Below the pieces are notes generated by a model. That model did not search any database, had not been told where the DNA came from, and worked only from the letters and a program-made list of their open reading frames with translations. A program made the position numbers and the translations under genes. From the NCBI GenBank assembly GCA_024691065.1, contig JAILOA010000044.1:1-14673 (forward strand): a stretch of DNA of 14,673 bases. The letters run 5' to 3'. The stretch is from Lachnospiraceae bacterium. Its GTDB lineage: Bacteria; Bacillota; Clostridia; Lachnospirales; Lachnospiraceae. This document shows, piece by piece, positions 1-7,125 of this stretch. Each line of letters opens with the position of its first letter. The first letter of the stretch is position 1.

Positions 1-1377
1 CTCTTCTAATTTATAAAAGTCCGCCGGTTCATGCACATATCCTCTTTCGATAAATTTCTCAATCGTCTTCTCGGAAAGCCCGTCTATATTCATGGCATCA
101 CGGCTTACATATAATACAAATGAATTGATTTTCTTTGCGGAGCACTCCGGATTATTACACATAAGTACAGCCTTTGCATTATCTTCAACAATCTCAGTCT
201 TCTGTCCGCAAACAGGACATATATCCGGAATTGTAATATTTCCGGACTTTGTAAGATTCTCGGAAATCTGCGGAATAATCATATTTGCCTTATAAACCTT
301 GATTCTGTCGCCTTCACCGAGCATAAGCTCACGAACTATGCTTACATTGTGAACACTGGCCCTTTGAACTGTAGTACCCTCCAATTCAACCGGCTCAAAT
401 ACGGCAATAGGATTAATAAGACCGGTTCTCGACGCATTCCATTCGATATACTTAAGGGTAGTCTCTGCATTTTCATCCTGCCATTTAAATGCAATCGCAT
501 TACGCGGAAACTTCGCGGTTCTTCCGAGCGACTCTCCGTAAGCGATATCATCCATCAATAGTACCAAACCATCCGAAGGAAAATCATTGGTAGCAATCTT
601 CTCTTCAAAAATCCCGACCTTCTCAACTATATTTTTAGAATCCACACGAAGATATTCTACCACATCAAAGCCCTGATTCTTAAGGAATATGTATTTATTT
701 TCATTTGAATTATTAAAATCAAATGAAACGCTATCCTCTTCGGCACTGACTAATGCAAATGCATAAAATGAAACTCTTCTACCGGCTGTTATACTGCTGT
801 CTAACTGCCTCACGGAACCTGAACAAAGATTTCTCGGATTCTTATATTGCTCCTCAGTCGGAAGCGATGAATTTATCCTCTCAAATTCCTTATAAGTAAT
901 GATAGCCTCTCCGCGAAGCACCAAACGCCCCTTATAAGGAATCTTTCCCGGAAGATTCACAAAGGTTTTGGCATTAGGCGTAATAACCTCGCCCACCTGA
1001 CCGTTTCCTCTTGTAACTGCCTGAATAAGCTCTCCGCCCTCATAAGTAAGAACCACCGTAAGACCATCCAGCTTCCATGAAAGCAGGCCTTCCTGATTTC
1101 CGAGAAAGGCAGCGAGCGCTTCCCTTTCCTTGGTCTTATCAAGAGAAAGCATCGGACTGTCATGATTTATCTTAGGAAGCTCGCTCACAATCTCATAACC
1201 GACCTTCTTAGTCGGACTGTTTGCAAGTACAATCCCGGTCTTTTCCTCCAAGGCAACAAGCTCATCATAAAGCTTATCGTACTCAAAGTTACTCATTATC
1301 TCATCCTTGCCCTGGTAATAAACCCTCGCGGCCTCATCCAGAACCTTGACAAGTTCTTTCATTCTCTCTATATCCAT
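1..1377 (-). CDS. ligA: NAD+-dependent DNA ligase LigA, partial (C-terminal part beyond the left edge)
   Basis: Seals nicks in duplex DNA using NAD+ in replication and repair. The frame stays open from ATG 1377 to base 1, giving 459 codons of a family usually 650-680 long; the helix-hairpin-helix and BRCT parts are off the window. Visible in order: the NAD-binding Ia-like N-terminus (1-70), the adenylation domain with nucleotidyl-accepting Lys102 in SWKLDG, TRGNG (122-126), RGEA (155-158), NPRN (180-183), FKW (297-299), an OB fold with VQRASVHN (337-344), and a zinc finger of Cys387, Cys390, Cys407 and Cys412. The adenylation domain is divergent: Ser stands before WKLDG where E. coli has Glu113, and DGLVLLMDD (269-277) lacks the Lys290 equivalent. 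AGGAGG sits 4 nt before the start. It lies 47 nt after the RluF-like gene and is probably co-transcribed with it. I am sure of the family; whether this is the cell's only LigA cannot be seen here. Confidence 0.95.
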   Translation of the reverse strand, partial: MDIERMKELVKVLDEAARVYYQGKDEIMSNFEYDKLYDELVALEEKTGIVLANSPTKKVGYEIVSELPKINHDSPMLSLDKTKEREALAAFLGNQEGLLSWKLDGLTVVLTYEGGELIQAVTRGNGQVGEVITPNAKTFVNLPGKIPYKGRLVLRGEAIITYKEFERINSSLPTEEQYKNPRNLCSGSVRQLDSSITAGRRVSFYAFALVSAEEDSVSFDFNNSNENKYIFLKNQGFDVVEYLRVDSKNIVEKVGIFEEKIATNDFPSDGLVLLMDDIAYGESLGRTAKFPRNAIAFKWQDENAETTLKYIEWNASRTGLINPIAVFEPVELEGTTVQRASVHNVSIVRELMLGEGDRIKVYKANMIIPQISENLTKSGNITIPDICPVCGQKTEIVEDNAKAVLMCNNPECSAKKINSFVLYVSRDAMNIDGLSEKTIEKFIERGYVHEPADFYKLEE

Positions 1378-1424
1378 ACACCCTCCTAAGGTCTCATTTT
1401 TATTCCTAATTCTCCAAATATGTT

Positions 1425-2162
1425 TCACACCCTCTTCTTTAGTTCCAAAACTTCAGCCTCCGACATCACCCTATACTCCCCTGTCTTCAGGTCTCCAAGC
1501 CTTATATTAATAATTCTCACACGCTTAAGCTTCAAAACCCTATATCCAAGGCTCGCACACATCCTTCTGATCTGCCTGTTAATTCCCTGTGTAATCGTAA
1601 TATTAATGGACTTATCAGATAACCTCGCCACCTTGCACGGCTTAGTCACAACATCGATATCCTTCTCTTCATCAACGATATGAATCCCGTTTTCAAGCTT
1701 TTTAATGTCCACATCACTAATTGCATTGTCTAATTCTACAATGTATTCCTTCTCGTGTCCATACCTGCTTTTAAGGATTTTATTCAAATATTCACCCTGA
1801 TTCGTAAGGATAAGAAGCCCCTCCGAATCCTTATCCAGGCGCCCCACAGGGTAAATTCGCTCCGGATAATTAATGTAGTCGACTACATTTTTAATTTTTT
1901 TACCGTTTTCTTTTCTCGCCGTAGTACATACCAATCCACGCGGCTTATTGAAAATCAGAAAAACCTCTTTCGAAGATTTTTTAATCTCCCTGCCGTCAAT
2001 ACATATTATATCACTCTCTGCAACCTTTTGGCCCGGTACAGCAATTTCACCGTTCACGGTTATTCTTTTTTGTAAAATGTATCGATCGGCCTCTCTTCTC
2101 GAGCAAACTCCAACCTCGCTCAAATACTTATTTATCCTGACCAAAGTATTATTATCCGACAT
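1425..2162 (-). CDS. RluF-like 23S rRNA pseudouridine synthase
   Basis: Member of the RsuA/RluB/E/F family, which isomerises uridines to pseudouridine in rRNA. The 245-residue protein has an S4 RNA-binding domain at about 8-55 (RINKYLSEVGVCSRREADR) followed by the catalytic domain. The catalytic Asp110 is in GRLDKDSEG (107-115), and the family's C-terminal GINRQIRRMC motif is present near residue 190. The block TTARKENGKKIKNVVDYIN and the LKRVRIINIRL stretch resemble RluF (E. coli U2604 on helix 74) more than RluB, but the exact target base is inference. The ATG start is preceded by GTGAGG with 4-5 nt spacing. It lies after the hairpin that follows the exported-protein gene and 47 nt before ligA. 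No strong promoter of its own is visible, so partial read-through from upstream is possible. Confidence 0.9.
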   Translation of the reverse strand: MSDNNTLVRINKYLSEVGVCSRREADRYILQKRITVNGEIAVPGQKVAESDIICIDGREIKKSSKEVFLIFNKPRGLVCTTARKENGKKIKNVVDYINYPERIYPVGRLDKDSEGLLILTNQGEYLNKILKSRYGHEKEYIVELDNAISDVDIKKLENGIHIVDEEKDIDVVTKPCKVARLSDKSINITITQGINRQIRRMCASLGYRVLKLKRVRIINIRLGDLKTGEYRVMSEAEVLELKKRV

Positions 2163-2217
2163 AAAACCTCACATAATTCCTTTAAAAATAAGTGCCTCAA
2201 GGTGCACAATGCATAAA

Positions 2218-2245
2218 CGGACAATAAGAAAATTCTTATTGTCCG
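2218..2245 (-). terminator. Hairpin after the exported-protein gene, probable terminator
   Basis: A 12-13 bp perfect inverted repeat (CGGACAATAAGAA against TTCTTATTGTCCG) begins 7 nt after the TAA of the exported-protein gene. It can be extended by four more A-T pairs past one mismatch. In the minus-strand RNA it is followed only by UUUAU, so the U-tract is weak. It may terminate partially and allow read-through into the pseudouridine synthase and ligA genes. Confidence 0.55.
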
Positions 2246-2252
2246 CTTATAT

Positions 2253-3032
2253 TTAATTATTATTCTTCTTATTTTTCTTCTTGTCTTTATCCGACTTATC
2301 CTTCTGGGCTGCAGGTGTTTCCAAAACAGCTTCGTTTTCAATATTTGTATTATCCTCTTCTTCGGATTCCGCTGAAGTTTTGTCTCTGAGCATCTGATAG
2401 AATTGAGCAACCTGAGGATCTCCCTGAACAACGGCGTGAAGCTCATTTTGAACCTCTGTTGAAATTTCTTCTACAATATCCAAACCATCGAGGGTATCGA
2501 TAACCTCCTGCTCATCGGCAGTAAGCGCTCCGAGATAAACCTGAAGCTTACCATCCTTATCTTCATTTACATAAAGAGCAGATAAAGAAGGAACAAGGGT
2601 GTCAATATTATAAATCTTAACATCGTAACGGGCATAAACTCTGTAAGATCCGCGGAATACATTGAGCACCATACAATCGAAGTTTTCGTAGCCTTCAACG
2701 TATTCAGCCTCGGTAAGAAGCTTATCCTGCGCAACATTGTCAATGTCACTGACATATTTTTCAAGCTCATTAATATCAACAGCCTGTTTAGCATTATAAT
2801 AATTCTCAACAAGCTCTGTAATCTCTTCTGTTAACTGTTTATTGGTAAGACCTGTCGTGGTACTTACGGCACCAAATGTAGCAATCTCACTATAATTAAT
2901 ATTTAACTCACCGATACCAAAAACCTTTGCAAAATCAACCTGTGTGGATTTTGTAAATGAAAATGGAAGCATGCCTAAAAACATAATTAATCCGGTAAGA
3001 GTTATCAAACGAAATCTGGTTTTCGCAGTCAT
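2253..3032 (-). CDS. Exported or membrane-anchored protein with NTF2-like middle part, unknown function
   Basis: I do not recognise a named family. The start is taken at ATG 3032 because GGAGG lies 6 nt before it; an in-frame ATG 36 nt upstream has no comparable site. The 259-residue product begins with K4, R6, R8 and then a hydrophobic stretch (about 9-26), which is a signal peptide or single N-terminal membrane anchor. No lipobox Cys follows. Residues about 66-215 (helix LVENYYNAKQAVDINELEKY, then alternating strands RVYARYDVKIYNI and KLQVYLGAL) look like an NTF2/SnoaL-type cone, which is inference from pattern only. The tail (about 217-259) is low complexity: first acidic (ESEEED), then Lys/Asn-rich to the last residue, and would be disordered. 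It stands downstream of tRNA-Arg and ends at a hairpin, so it is probably transcribed alone or with read-through into the rRNA-modification gene. Confidence 0.8.
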   Translation of the reverse strand: MTAKTRFRLITLTGLIMFLGMLPFSFTKSTQVDFAKVFGIGELNINYSEIATFGAVSTTTGLTNKQLTEEITELVENYYNAKQAVDINELEKYVSDIDNVAQDKLLTEAEYVEGYENFDCMVLNVFRGSYRVYARYDVKIYNIDTLVPSLSALYVNEDKDGKLQVYLGALTADEQEVIDTLDGLDIVEEISTEVQNELHAVVQGDPQVAQFYQMLRDKTSAESEEEDNTNIENEAVLETPAAQKDKSDKDKKKNKKNNN

Positions 3033-3069
3033 AATTTCCTCCAGAATATAAAACAAATATAAATTCACC

Positions 3070-3115
3070 TGTGACCATCACTCCTCTAAAACCGGAGCCA
3101 AAAGAGTCTGTCACA
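3070..3115 (-). other. Inverted repeat between tRNA-Arg and the exported-protein gene
   Basis: TGTGAC (3070-3075) pairs with GTCACA (3110-3115), and inside it ACTC (3080-3083) pairs with GAGT (3104-3107) around a loop containing CCGGAG. In the minus strand this would lie in the 5' leader of the exported-protein gene or the 3' trailer of the tRNA. No T-run follows, so it is not an ordinary terminator. It could be a processing or regulatory structure; the role is unknown. Confidence 0.35.
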
Positions 3116-3134
3116 ATCTATAAACACATTAATT

Positions 3135-3208
3135 TGCACCCAAAGGGACTCGAACCCCCGACAACCCGGCTCCGGAAACCGGTGCTCTATCCACTGAGCT
3201 ATGGGTGC
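3135..3208 (-). tRNA. tRNA-Arg, anticodon CCG (reads CGG)
   Basis: A complete 74-nt cloverleaf on the minus strand. The acceptor stem GCACCCA pairs with TGGGTGC. The D arm is GCTC/GAGC, and the anticodon stem CCGGT/GCCGG encloses loop TTCCGGA with CCG in the anticodon positions. The T arm carries TTCGAGT. The discriminator base is A. The 3' CCA is not encoded, as the next bases are AAT. A promoter 25 nt upstream suggests that it is its own transcription unit. Confidence 0.97.
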
Positions 3209-3239
3209 AATTAAAAATTGGTTTAAAAACGCAAAATTT

Positions 3240-3268
3240 AGTGTAACACGAAACACCTTTTTTGTAAA
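3240..3268 (-). promoter_or_regulatory. Promoter for tRNA-Arg
   Basis: On the minus strand, TTTACA (3263-3268) and TACACT (3240-3245) are separated by exactly 17 bases. This is a fair sigma-A match that places the start site about 25 nt before the mature tRNA. Confidence 0.5.
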
Positions 3269-3277
3269 GGAAAAATC

Positions 3278-3400
3278 CGAATTCTATTATATTCCGAATA
3301 AATAATCCAATATAAATCCCCTGATTGGAAATAAAATAATAATTTCGAATTCAATTATATTCAGAATAAAAAAATATAAATCCCCTGATTGGAAATAAAA
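3278..3400. repeat. Two direct copies of an AT-rich intergenic repeat
   Basis: Copy 1 (3278-3336) and copy 2 (3346-3400) share CGAATTC at one end and a 27-base identical block at the other, which contains TAAATCCCCTGATTGGAAAT. Copy 2 lacks a few bases in the middle. The period is 68. In each copy the minus strand contains GAATATAAT, a possible -10-like element. The repeat fills the space between the PilZ terminator and the tRNA promoter; the terminator's T-run uses the end of copy 2. This is a local tandem duplication of unknown role; I see no transposase or target duplication. Confidence 0.8.
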
Positions 3401-3431
3401 AATCCATGACTACCAAAATGATAATCATGGA
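3393..3431 (-). terminator. Rho-independent terminator after the PilZ gene
   Basis: On the minus strand a 10-bp stem (TCCATGATTA with TAGTCATGGA, one G-U pair; plus-strand 3422-3431 and 3403-3412) encloses a 9-nt loop and is followed at once by six Us, A and UUU. It lies 8 nt after the PilZ stop codon. Confidence 0.8.
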
Positions 3432-3438
3432 CATTTAT

Positions 3439-3819
3439 TTAAGCTTCAATCTTTTTTTCTTCAGGATATTTCTCTTCTATCCCTCTAAAAATGTATTCAA
3501 ACACGGAAGACATACCGACAAATTCACAACCGTAATTTCTTACGCCATCCTCTAAATCCCTTGCTCTTATTATCTTAACAACACAGTTAAGCGAGTTATG
3601 AACCGACTCAATCTCGCTAAAAATAAGCCTTGCATTAAAATAATACCCGACCGGAATTTCACTCTTGGAATTAAAACCGATTCCGTCTGCACTGATATCG
3701 ATAATCTCAATCGGTGCATTCAAATCTTTTACCAATACATTGTCCTGCTTGAATATAGAAGATACTTCCAAATCCATCCTAATCGGAACCCTTCTATTTC
3801 TTCTTTTTTCTTGACCCAT
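3439..3819 (-). CDS. Stand-alone PilZ-domain protein (c-di-GMP receptor)
   Basis: A single-domain 126-residue protein. The c-di-GMP-binding signature is intact: the RxxxR motif falls in RRNRR (residues 6-10), and DxSxxG is DISADG (41-46) followed by IGF. The remaining beta-barrel strands can be followed to GCEFVGMS (about residues 97-104), and the protein ends in a charged helix with KKIEA. There is no membrane segment or partner domain, so it should be a soluble adaptor that binds c-di-GMP and acts on another protein; its target cannot be read from the sequence. GGAGGG lies 3-4 nt before the ATG. It lies 179 nt downstream of gatB with its own likely promoter and its own terminator, and so is probably monocistronic. 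Motility, adhesion or exopolysaccharide control are the usual outputs of the family. A polysaccharide-type sugar transferase lies about 4 kb away, but that link is only suggestive. Confidence 0.9.
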   Translation of the reverse strand: MGQEKRRNRRVPIRMDLEVSSIFKQDNVLVKDLNAPIEIIDISADGIGFNSKSEIPVGYYFNARLIFSEIESVHNSLNCVVKIIRARDLEDGVRNYGCEFVGMSSVFEYIFRGIEEKYPEEKKIEA

Positions 3820-3846
3820 AGTCCCTCCAAATTAACATAATTGAAT

Positions 3847-3875
3847 ATTATAAACAAACATTTCCTGCATATTAA
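3847..3875 (-). promoter_or_regulatory. Candidate promoter of the PilZ gene
   Basis: On the minus strand, TTAATA (3870-3875) and a perfect TATAAT (3847-3852) are 17 bases apart, with the ATG about 30 nt beyond the -10. The -35 is weak. Confidence 0.4.
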
Positions 3876-3998
3876 TGTAACATCCTACGATACTTAAATC
3901 GGATTCATTGTAAATCAGATATTTATCCATTCATATAAATCCATATTCACCCCGTAAAACCATTATTATACACATCGCTATACCCTGAGTCCGTCATA

Positions 3999-5441
3999 TC
4001 AGTTACCATACCCGTTCAATAACTTAGTCAACAATTTGTTAACCATTGCCGGATCTGCAGTCCCCTTTGTAGCTTTCATAGTTTGCCCGACTAAAAATCC
4101 AATGGCCTTTTTCTTACCGGCCATATAATCCCCCACAGATTTAGGATTTTCGGATAATATTCTTAAAATAATACCTTCAAGTTCACCCGCATCCGAAACT
4201 TGCGCCAAAGAGTTCTCCCTGACAAATACCTCCGGGTCAACATCATTCTTATAAACTTGCAAGAAGACGTCCTTTGCGACCGAACTATTGATGGTATTAT
4301 TATCTACTATTTCAATCAATTTTGCAAGATGTTTTGGAGAAATATTGAGATTTTCCGGTTCATCCTTCTCTTCCTTAAGAATTCTCATGGTTTCACCCAT
4401 TATCCAATTGGAAACCTTCTTTGGATTAGCCCCTAAATCAACGGTTTCCTCAAATATTTCCGTAAACTTTTTCTCCGAAGTAATCTGCTCTGCATCATAT
4501 CTTGGTATATTAAATTGTAAAATGTATCGTTCTATCTTCTGCTCTGCCATCTCAGGCTCATTTGCCTTTATTTCATCAATCCATTTTTCGGAAATAATAA
4601 GCGGCATAAGGTCAGGCTCGGGAAAATATCTGTAATCCATTGCATCCTCCTTGGATCTCATGGAATATGACTCACCCTTCTTATCATCCCAATGTCTCGT
4701 TTGCTGTATAACCCTCTCTCCGTTTTCGATAAGTTTTATCTGCCTTTTTTTCTCATTTTCTATAGCTCTTGAAATAGCTCTGAAAGAACTCAGGTTTTTC
4801 ATTTCGGTCCTGGTCCCGAGTTCCTTCTTTCCTACAGGGCGTACCGATAAATTGACATCCGCTCTCATCGAACCCTCCTGCAATTTACAATCCGAGGCAC
4901 CCAAATAACCGATAACTGTTTTAAGCTTTTTTAAATATGCTATTACTTCTTCTGCATTACTCATATCAGGCTCGGATACTATCTCAATAAGTGGCACTCC
5001 GGCCCTGTTATAATCTATTAAAGATACATCTTCTTCATCATCATGAATAAGTTTTCCGGCATCTTCTTCCATATGAATTTCATGAATCCTTATTTTTTTA
5101 GAACCCTCACCGGCCGTAACATTTACAAAACCATTGGTGCAAATAGGCATATAAAGCTGCGAAATCTGGTAATTTTGAGGATTATCCGGATAAAAATAAT
5201 TCTTCCTGTCGAACTTGGAATATCTGCTGATATCGCAATTCAAGGCAAGACCGACAGCAATTGCATATTCCACAACCTTTTTATTTAAAACCGGAAGCGT
5301 TCCGGGCATCCCCATACAAACCGGACAGGTATTTTCATTAGGACGGGCACCGAACTTTGTCGAACACCCGCAAAATATCTTGGTTTTTGTAGCAAGTTCT
5401 ACATGAACCTCAAGTCCAATGACTGTCTCATATTCTGCCAT
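3999..5441 (-). CDS. gatB: Asp-tRNA(Asn)/Glu-tRNA(Gln) amidotransferase subunit B
   Basis: GatB activates the side-chain carboxylate of mischarged Glu-tRNA(Gln) or Asp-tRNA(Asn) with ATP; ammonia arrives from GatA. The 480 residues are normal length. Visible are the N-terminal GLEVHVEL, the zinc site Cys24, Cys26, Cys39 and Cys42 (CGC and CPVC), NYFYPDNPQNYQISQ, HMEEDAGK, the DYNRAGVPLIEIVSEPD signature, and the C-terminal helical/YqeY-type tail ending GQTMKATKG...AMVNKLLTKLL. The start is placed at ATG 5441, which overlaps the gatA TGA by one base (TGATG) and follows GAGGGG. A TTG one codon earlier is open but gains nothing. This overlap argues for translational coupling with gatA, which suits a 1:1:1 complex. 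Confidence 0.97.
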   Translation of the reverse strand: MAEYETVIGLEVHVELATKTKIFCGCSTKFGARPNENTCPVCMGMPGTLPVLNKKVVEYAIAVGLALNCDISRYSKFDRKNYFYPDNPQNYQISQLYMPICTNGFVNVTAGEGSKKIRIHEIHMEEDAGKLIHDDEEDVSLIDYNRAGVPLIEIVSEPDMSNAEEVIAYLKKLKTVIGYLGASDCKLQEGSMRADVNLSVRPVGKKELGTRTEMKNLSSFRAISRAIENEKKRQIKLIENGERVIQQTRHWDDKKGESYSMRSKEDAMDYRYFPEPDLMPLIISEKWIDEIKANEPEMAEQKIERYILQFNIPRYDAEQITSEKKFTEIFEETVDLGANPKKVSNWIMGETMRILKEEKDEPENLNISPKHLAKLIEIVDNNTINSSVAKDVFLQVYKNDVDPEVFVRENSLAQVSDAGELEGIILRILSENPKSVGDYMAGKKKAIGFLVGQTMKATKGTADPAMVNKLLTKLLNGYGN

Positions 5442-7093
5442 CAAACCACCCCTCTTTCGTGCGCTTCACAGGCTGCCTTGCTTTCAGGTCCTCTGCCGGC
5501 TGCCTCACACGTAGCGGCCGCATAAAGTATTTCCTGTTCTCCGAAGCGTCTTCCTATAAATTGTAACCCTATCGGAAGTCCTTCCCTGCTTTCTCCCGCA
5601 GGAAATACAATTGCCGGAAGCCCGCATAGATTGGCGCTTACATTGTATACATCTGACAAATACATCTTAAGAGGATTTTTGAGACTTTCTCCGAGACGAG
5701 GTGCAGTTGAAGGCGACACCGGTAACAATATACAATCATATGTATTTAAGGCATTTTCAAAGCATTGCTTTATAAGCTCCCTTGTTTTAAGGGCCTTTAT
5801 ATAATATGCATCATAATATCCCGAACTCAGTAAAAATGAACCAAGCATTATTCGCTTCTTAACCTCCGCTCCGAATCCCTGTGAGCGGCTCTTTTTATAC
5901 ATGGAATGAAGTTCGCTGTAATCCTTTGCCCTTAAGCCGTATTTTACCCCATCGTATCGCTCAAGATTAGAACTTGCTTCGGCACAGGCAATTATATAAT
6001 ATGCCGGCACCGAATACTTAAACATTCCCATTTCAAATTCGGATACTATAGCACCTGCTTTTTCTAATATTTCTTTGGTTTTATAAATACTTTCTCTTAT
6101 CTCATCGTCCAGACCGTCTCCCAGATAATCAACGGGGATTCCGATTTTTAAACCTTTAAGGTTATTTATATTTGAAATATTATCAACCTTTATTTCATTC
6201 GTTGCAATTTTATTTGAAATATTTATATTCAAAGCATTGCCATTCAGAGCATTTTCATTCAAAGCATTTTCATTTAAAGCATTTTCATTTAAAGCATTTA
6301 TATTCAAAGCATTTCCATTAATGGTATTTTCACCTGCAAAATCATTCAAAAACCCGGAAAAATCATAACTTTCTTTGTTTAGACTTGTAGAGTCAAATGC
6401 ATCGTGCCCGGATATTATTTCCAAAAGCGCAGCGGCGTCCGCTACATTTTCTGCCATCGGACCAATCTGGTCAAATGACGATGCATAGGCAATAAGGCCG
6501 TTTCTTGAAACTGTTCCGTAGGTAGGTTTTATGCCAACCACATTGCAATAAGCGCCGGGAAGCCTTATGGAGCCGCCTGTATCAGACCCCAGAGCAAGTT
6601 TCACCTGTCCCGATGCAATAGCAGCAGCTGAGCCTCCGGAAGATCCTCCTGTAACATAGCCCTTATTAATAGGATTCACACAAGGTCCGAAATACCCTGT
6701 TTCACCGGTGCTACCCATGGCAAATTCATCCATATTTGTCTTTCCTACTATGATAAGTCCTGCCGCCCTAAGTCTTTCAATGACAGTTGCGCTATATGTC
6801 GGTATAAAATTTTCCAGCATTTTTGAGCAACAGGTAGTTCTCATGCCTTCAATACAAATATTATCCTTTATTGCAATCGGAACGCCTGCAAGACTCGAAA
6901 GTTCCTCATTTGCATCAATTTTCTTTTGAACATCCTCCGCCTGCCTGTAGGCTTCATCCCTCATTTCAAGTACAAACGAGTTTAAGTCCTTATTATCTTC
7001 CATTGACTTAAATGTATAATCCAAAACTTCCTTGATGCTTATTTCCTTTTCTTTTATCTTTCTGCTAAGTTCCAGTGCAGTTAAATTCTTCAT
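5441..7093 (-). CDS. gatA: Asp-tRNA(Asn)/Glu-tRNA(Gln) amidotransferase subunit A with Asn-rich repeat insert
   Basis: The glutaminase subunit, an amidase-signature enzyme that releases ammonia from glutamine for GatB. The catalytic triad is complete with the family's spacing: Lys76 (AIKDNIC), cis-Ser151 (GGSSGGS) and nucleophile Ser175 (SDTGGSIRLPG). At 550 residues it is about 60 longer than the usual 485-490. The excess lies at about 248-311, between the helix ending YDFSGFLN and LKGLKIGIP. It is built of five-residue units such as NALNE, encoded by 15-bp tandem repeats (6231-6320), followed by a degenerate Asn/Ile-rich stretch. The flanking domain reads normally on both sides and the catalytic core is untouched, so the enzyme should be active with a low-complexity loop. 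The last 25 residues, from about 526, are Ala/Cys/Glu/Arg-rich, repeat CEA..RG, and are richer in GC than their surroundings. It lies 32 nt after gatC and overlaps gatB. Confidence 0.97.
   Translation of the reverse strand: MKNLTALELSRKIKEKEISIKEVLDYTFKSMEDNKDLNSFVLEMRDEAYRQAEDVQKKIDANEELSSLAGVPIAIKDNICIEGMRTTCCSKMLENFIPTYSATVIERLRAAGLIIVGKTNMDEFAMGSTGETGYFGPCVNPINKGYVTGGSSGGSAAAIASGQVKLALGSDTGGSIRLPGAYCNVVGIKPTYGTVSRNGLIAYASSFDQIGPMAENVADAAALLEIISGHDAFDSTSLNKESYDFSGFLNDFAGENTINGNALNINALNENALNENALNENALNGNALNINISNKIATNEIKVDNISNINNLKGLKIGIPVDYLGDGLDDEIRESIYKTKEILEKAGAIVSEFEMGMFKYSVPAYYIIACAEASSNLERYDGVKYGLRAKDYSELHSMYKKSRSQGFGAEVKKRIMLGSFLLSSGYYDAYYIKALKTRELIKQCFENALNTYDCILLPVSPSTAPRLGESLKNPLKMYLSDVYNVSANLCGLPAIVFPAGESREGLPIGLQFIGRRFGEQEILYAAATCEAAGRGPESKAACEAHERGVV
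6231..6320 (-). repeat. 15-bp tandem repeat inside gatA (six units)
   Basis: Six head-to-tail 15-bp units at 6231, 6246, 6261, 6276, 6291 and 6306. The two at 6261 and 6276 are identical (AAAGCATTTTCATTT on the plus strand) and the others differ by one to four bases. Decayed flanking units are recognisable at 6216-6230 and 6321-6335. The unit length is a multiple of three, so gain or loss of copies keeps the frame and changes only the number of Ala-Leu-Asn-x-Asn units in GatA. Confidence 0.9.
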
Positions 7094-7125
7094 AAAATTA
7101 CCTCATATCCCGTAAAATGTAATTA

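Noticed and set aside
957..1163. Open frames antisense or out of frame to ligA, gatB, gatA, the sugar transferase and yifB.
   Set aside because: They lie within clearly recognised genes, lack ribosome sites, and their products look like shadow translations.
3033..3068. Upstream start adding 12 residues (MNLYLFYILEEI) to the exported protein.
   Set aside because: No ribosome site before it, whereas GGAGG precedes the inner ATG at 3032 by 6 nt, and the inner start gives a proper signal-type N-terminus.
3135..3400. tRNA-Arg with nearby direct repeats considered as an integration (att) site.
   Set aside because: The repeats do not copy the tRNA 3' end, and there is no integrase or island gene content on either side.
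3900..3960. Small minus-strand frame MDLYEWINI with GGGGTG before it, between gatB and the PilZ gene.
   Set aside because: Nine codons, no conservation evidence, and it overlaps nothing that would need a leader peptide.
6231..6320. Regular short repeats, considered as a CRISPR array.
   Set aside because: The units are 15 bp head-to-tail without spacers, lie in frame inside gatA, and there are no cas genes.
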